Source of the DNA: an uncultured Clostridia bacterium
Lineage (GTDB): Bacteria; Bacillota; Clostridia; Monoglobales; Monoglobaceae
Length of the DNA: 64,000 nucleotides
Direction of reading: 5' to 3'
Assembly (NCBI GenBank): GCA_934463175.1
Contig: CAKSIW010000001.1
Coordinates: 44,263 to 108,262, forward strand
Both the position numbers and the translations under genes were made by a program. Shown one piece after another: positions 62,389-64,000 of the stretch; the stretch's first letter is position 1; each line of letters begins with the position of its first letter. The notes under the pieces are model-generated. The model was not told the DNA's origin and did no database searches. It saw nothing but the letters and a program-made list of their open reading frames with translations.

Positions 62389-62503
62389 TAATAACATAAC
62401 TCCTTTTCATACTTTTATTTAAGTATACCATATTAATCACTTCATTGCTTGCTATATATCAATAAAAAATCAACATAATTTGCGATTATTTTTCAAACAT
62501 GTA

Positions 62504-62532
62504 TTGATTTATCCTTTAAACTGTGATATTAT
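62504..62532 (+). promoter_or_regulatory. Promoter of the AraC regulator gene
   Basis: TTGATT (62504-62509), a 17-base spacer and TATTAT (62527-62532), about 40 bases before the ATG at 62571. Confidence 0.6.
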
Positions 62533-62570
62533 CATAAAAAACGGGATACGTGAATTTAAGAGAGGTTAAA

Positions 62571-63431
62571 ATGAACATTAAAGCATTTGAATATTATAAC
62601 GATAATTATGATTTATACTTTGTATACAAGAATGCAAATTCCGTTGACACGGATATGCTTGCGAATCATTCCCACCGTACGCACGAGATGTATTATCTGC
62701 GCGAGGGGCAGCGTAATTTCTTTATAAACGGCGAATTGAGATATGTGACGGCTCCTTCTCTCATCATCATTTCACCGTCGGTTGAACACCGAACCGCCGG
62801 AAACTATCCGACAAACTATTCGTGCTTCATTATGAATATGAATCTGAATATTCTTCCGAAGCACCTGCTTCACGACCCTTCCCTGAAGCCGTTTTATGAA
62901 AAAAAATCATATTTTTTTGAGCTTGACTCGGAGGAAGCGGCATTTTTTGACAAATTATTATCCAAATGCGCACTGGAATTTTATGACAAGAAAAGTGGAT
63001 TTAATATAAAAATGTATGAATATTCACTTTCATTTTTAAACAAATCAATAGACCTTTTTGATAAGGGCAATTCGGTCTCATATTCCGAAAAAATCACCCA
63101 CACGCAAAGAGCGGTCGTGGAAATCATTAAATATATTGAAAATCACGCAGCCGATAATCTGAGTCTTGAGTTTCTGTCGGAGAAATTTTTTGTCAGCCCC
63201 TGTCATCTGAGCAGAAGCTTTAAAATGATTGCCGGTATGTCGCTGCACGATTACATCTCAAAGGTTCGCCTCAACAAGGTGAAAAGTCTTCTGGACAATC
63301 ACAGAGAAAAAAAGCTGTCCGAAATATGCAAGCTGTGCGGCTTCAACAATGAAACTCATCTGATCAGGTCATATAAAGCATATTTCGGAATAACACCTCA
63401 TCAGTATAAAATAAACAAAAAGCATAAATGA
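62571..63431 (+). CDS. AraC-family sugar-sensing regulator
   Basis: 286 residues: an N-terminal cupin-like sensor domain (~20-130; NHSHRTHEMYYLREGQRNFFINGELRYV, then IISPSVEHRTAG) and a C-terminal two-helix-turn-helix AraC domain (~190-285; LSLEFLSEKFFVSPCHLSRSFKMIAGMSLHDYI and LSEICKLCGFNNETHLIRSYKAYFGITPHQYK). It is likely an activator that responds to an oligosaccharide and controls the divergent GH105 gene and locus B. The ATG at 62571 has GAGAGG six bases upstream; the GTG at 62550 is weaker. Confidence 0.92.
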   Translation: MNIKAFEYYNDNYDLYFVYKNANSVDTDMLANHSHRTHEMYYLREGQRNFFINGELRYVTAPSLIIISPSVEHRTAGNYPTNYSCFIMNMNLNILPKHLLHDPSLKPFYEKKSYFFELDSEEAAFFDKLLSKCALEFYDKKSGFNIKMYEYSLSFLNKSIDLFDKGNSVSYSEKITHTQRAVVEIIKYIENHAADNLSLEFLSEKFFVSPCHLSRSFKMIAGMSLHDYISKVRLNKVKSLLDNHREKKLSEICKLCGFNNETHLIRSYKAYFGITPHQYKINKKHK

Positions 63432-63538
63432 TTAACAGCCGCCGCTCTTTTTCATTTGCCGGCATTTCCTCAAAATTATCCATAAATTTCATTGGATAAA
63501 TTTCTACACAATGCAAATAATATGCCTGTAAAACAAGT

Positions 63539-63808
63539 ACATGATGTTAGCTGTCCGAACCCGATTTAAGAGGTGTTTTTCCGCCCAAACGGTGTTAAAA
63601 TACGCGGCAATTCATCAAGAATTACCTCTGTTTCAGCCTTGTTTGAACGAAAGCTCCCGCTCTTAAATTTCTTTGAACTTAATCGGAAAAAACTTTGAGA
63701 AGATTTTGATTCGGAAAAGACAGGTCGGCTTGACGCCATGCAAAGACGACAAATCAAAACATTCCGAATTACACCGATTAAGGCGGATTCGGGCAGCTAA
63801 TATCAGGT
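63539..63808. repeat. ~270-bp element with imperfect terminal inverted repeats
   Basis: The ~400 bases between the AraC gene and the AbrB-like start hold no convincing gene. Ends 63539-63573 and 63774-63808 are inverted copies, about 27 of 35 bases matching; the outer TTAGCTG, CCGAA, CCG and TTAA blocks are intact. The left end is nearly the same as the minus-strand sequence at 61262-61289. It looks like a MITE-type or long-hairpin repeat. I see no target-site duplication and no transposase. Confidence 0.6.
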
Positions 63809-63831
63809 TAACGTCGAAAAGGAGATTATAT

Positions 63832-64000
63832 ATGAAAGCAACAGGCATAGTAAGGCGAATAGATGACCTCGGGCGCGTTGTCATTCCAAAGGAAATCAGA
63901 AGAACAATGCGTATTCGCGAGGGCGACCCGTCACTGACGACACTGACACAGACAGAAAAACTCCTTTGCCTCTCATCAGCTCTTGAAAACTTGCGCCCAA
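63832..64000 (+). CDS. AbrB/SpoVT-type regulator, 5' part, apparently disrupted
   Basis: The ATG follows AAAGGAG. The first 33 residues are a textbook AbrB swapped-hairpin start (MKATGIVRRIDDLGRVVIPK, then EIRRTMRIREGDP). In the family the next residues are usually LEI(F/Y), then DREGEVILKKY, but here the frame continues as SLTTLTQTEKLLCLSSALENLRP with no resemblance. The DNA-binding hairpin would be incomplete. Either the gene is broken by an insertion or deletion near 63930, or a foreign tail is fused here. The window ends before the stop codon. Confidence 0.6.
   Translation, partial: MKATGIVRRIDDLGRVVIPKEIRRTMRIREGDPSLTTLTQTEKLLCLSSALENLRP

Noticed and set aside
63566..63757. Minus-strand 63-residue open frame in the right-hand gap
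   Set aside because: It lies inside the inverted-repeat element, has no ribosome site and no recognisable domain.

Overview
The window comes from a Gram-positive anaerobe of the Clostridia type. Signs are the pyruvate phosphate dikinase plus class II aldolase pair, an HPr-like protein, YesN/YesM- and AraC-type regulators, lipoprotein-dependent LplB/LplC sugar importers, S-layer-homology (SLH) surface proteins and an AbrB-like gene start. Base composition looks mid-range by eye. A pectin-type plant-glycan degrader from gut or rumen (compare Monoglobus-like Clostridia) would fit; that placement is inference. I see no rRNA, tRNA, CRISPR array, transposase or phage gene.

Layout. Positions 1-9.2 kb are ordinary chromosome: a DUF4186 protein, a small XRE regulator, a secreted protein of unknown role, a polysaccharide deacetylase, ppdK, tadA, an HPr-like protein without the usual histidine, mtaB and fba. 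From 9.7 to 36.0 kb a long minus-strand run (locus A) reads, in transcription order: two ABC permeases, an SGNH esterase, a sugar-binding lipoprotein, a beta-helix protein, two large secreted proteins, an SLH-type protein, an unknown alpha/alpha-barrel-like protein, a beta-propeller glycosidase-like protein, a CE15-like esterase, a second SGNH esterase, a DUF2264 (GH154-type) protein, a GH94-type phosphorylase and a YitT membrane protein. A YesN/YesM-type two-component pair is divergent from locus A (36.3-38.8 kb). From 39.7 to 62.4 kb a second minus-strand run (locus B) starts with a GH105 hydrolase and continues with its own sugar-binding lipoprotein, two permeases, an SGNH esterase, two beta-helix proteins, three more secreted or SLH proteins, a beta-propeller protein, a HAD hydrolase and a GH3 hydrolase, ending at a strong hairpin at 39.6 kb. 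A divergent AraC regulator lies at 62.6-63.4 kb and a truncated-looking AbrB start at the right edge.

How they work together. Loci A and B look like two parallel Gram-positive polysaccharide-utilisation loci. Surface proteins bind and cut the polymer, esterases remove acyl or uronoyl esters, the lipoproteins and permeases import oligosaccharides, and cytoplasmic enzymes (GH105, GH94, GH154-type, GH3, CE15-like) finish the work. Neither locus has an ABC ATPase, so a shared ATPase elsewhere is expected. The enzyme set points to a uronic-acid-containing, esterified plant glycan (pectin/rhamnogalacturonan or arabinogalactan type); the exact substrate is inference.

Most notable observations: (1) the esterase gene at 54.6-57.8 kb runs out just after a nine-A tract while a complete FN3-like segment plus beta-helix continues in the -1 frame, so one ~1,660-residue protein is either split by a mutation or joined by frameshifting; (2) a dispersed intergenic element (GCGGTG terminator hairpin, ~33-bp tandem repeats and a GCGGAAATTAT hairpin) occurs at both 9.3 and 38.8 kb; (3) each locus carries one member of an uncharacterised ~870-residue SLH-type family; (4) duplicated palindromes lie between locus A and its two-component system; (5) a ~270-bp element with inverted-repeat ends lies at 63.5-63.8 kb, with a related sequence at 61.3 kb.
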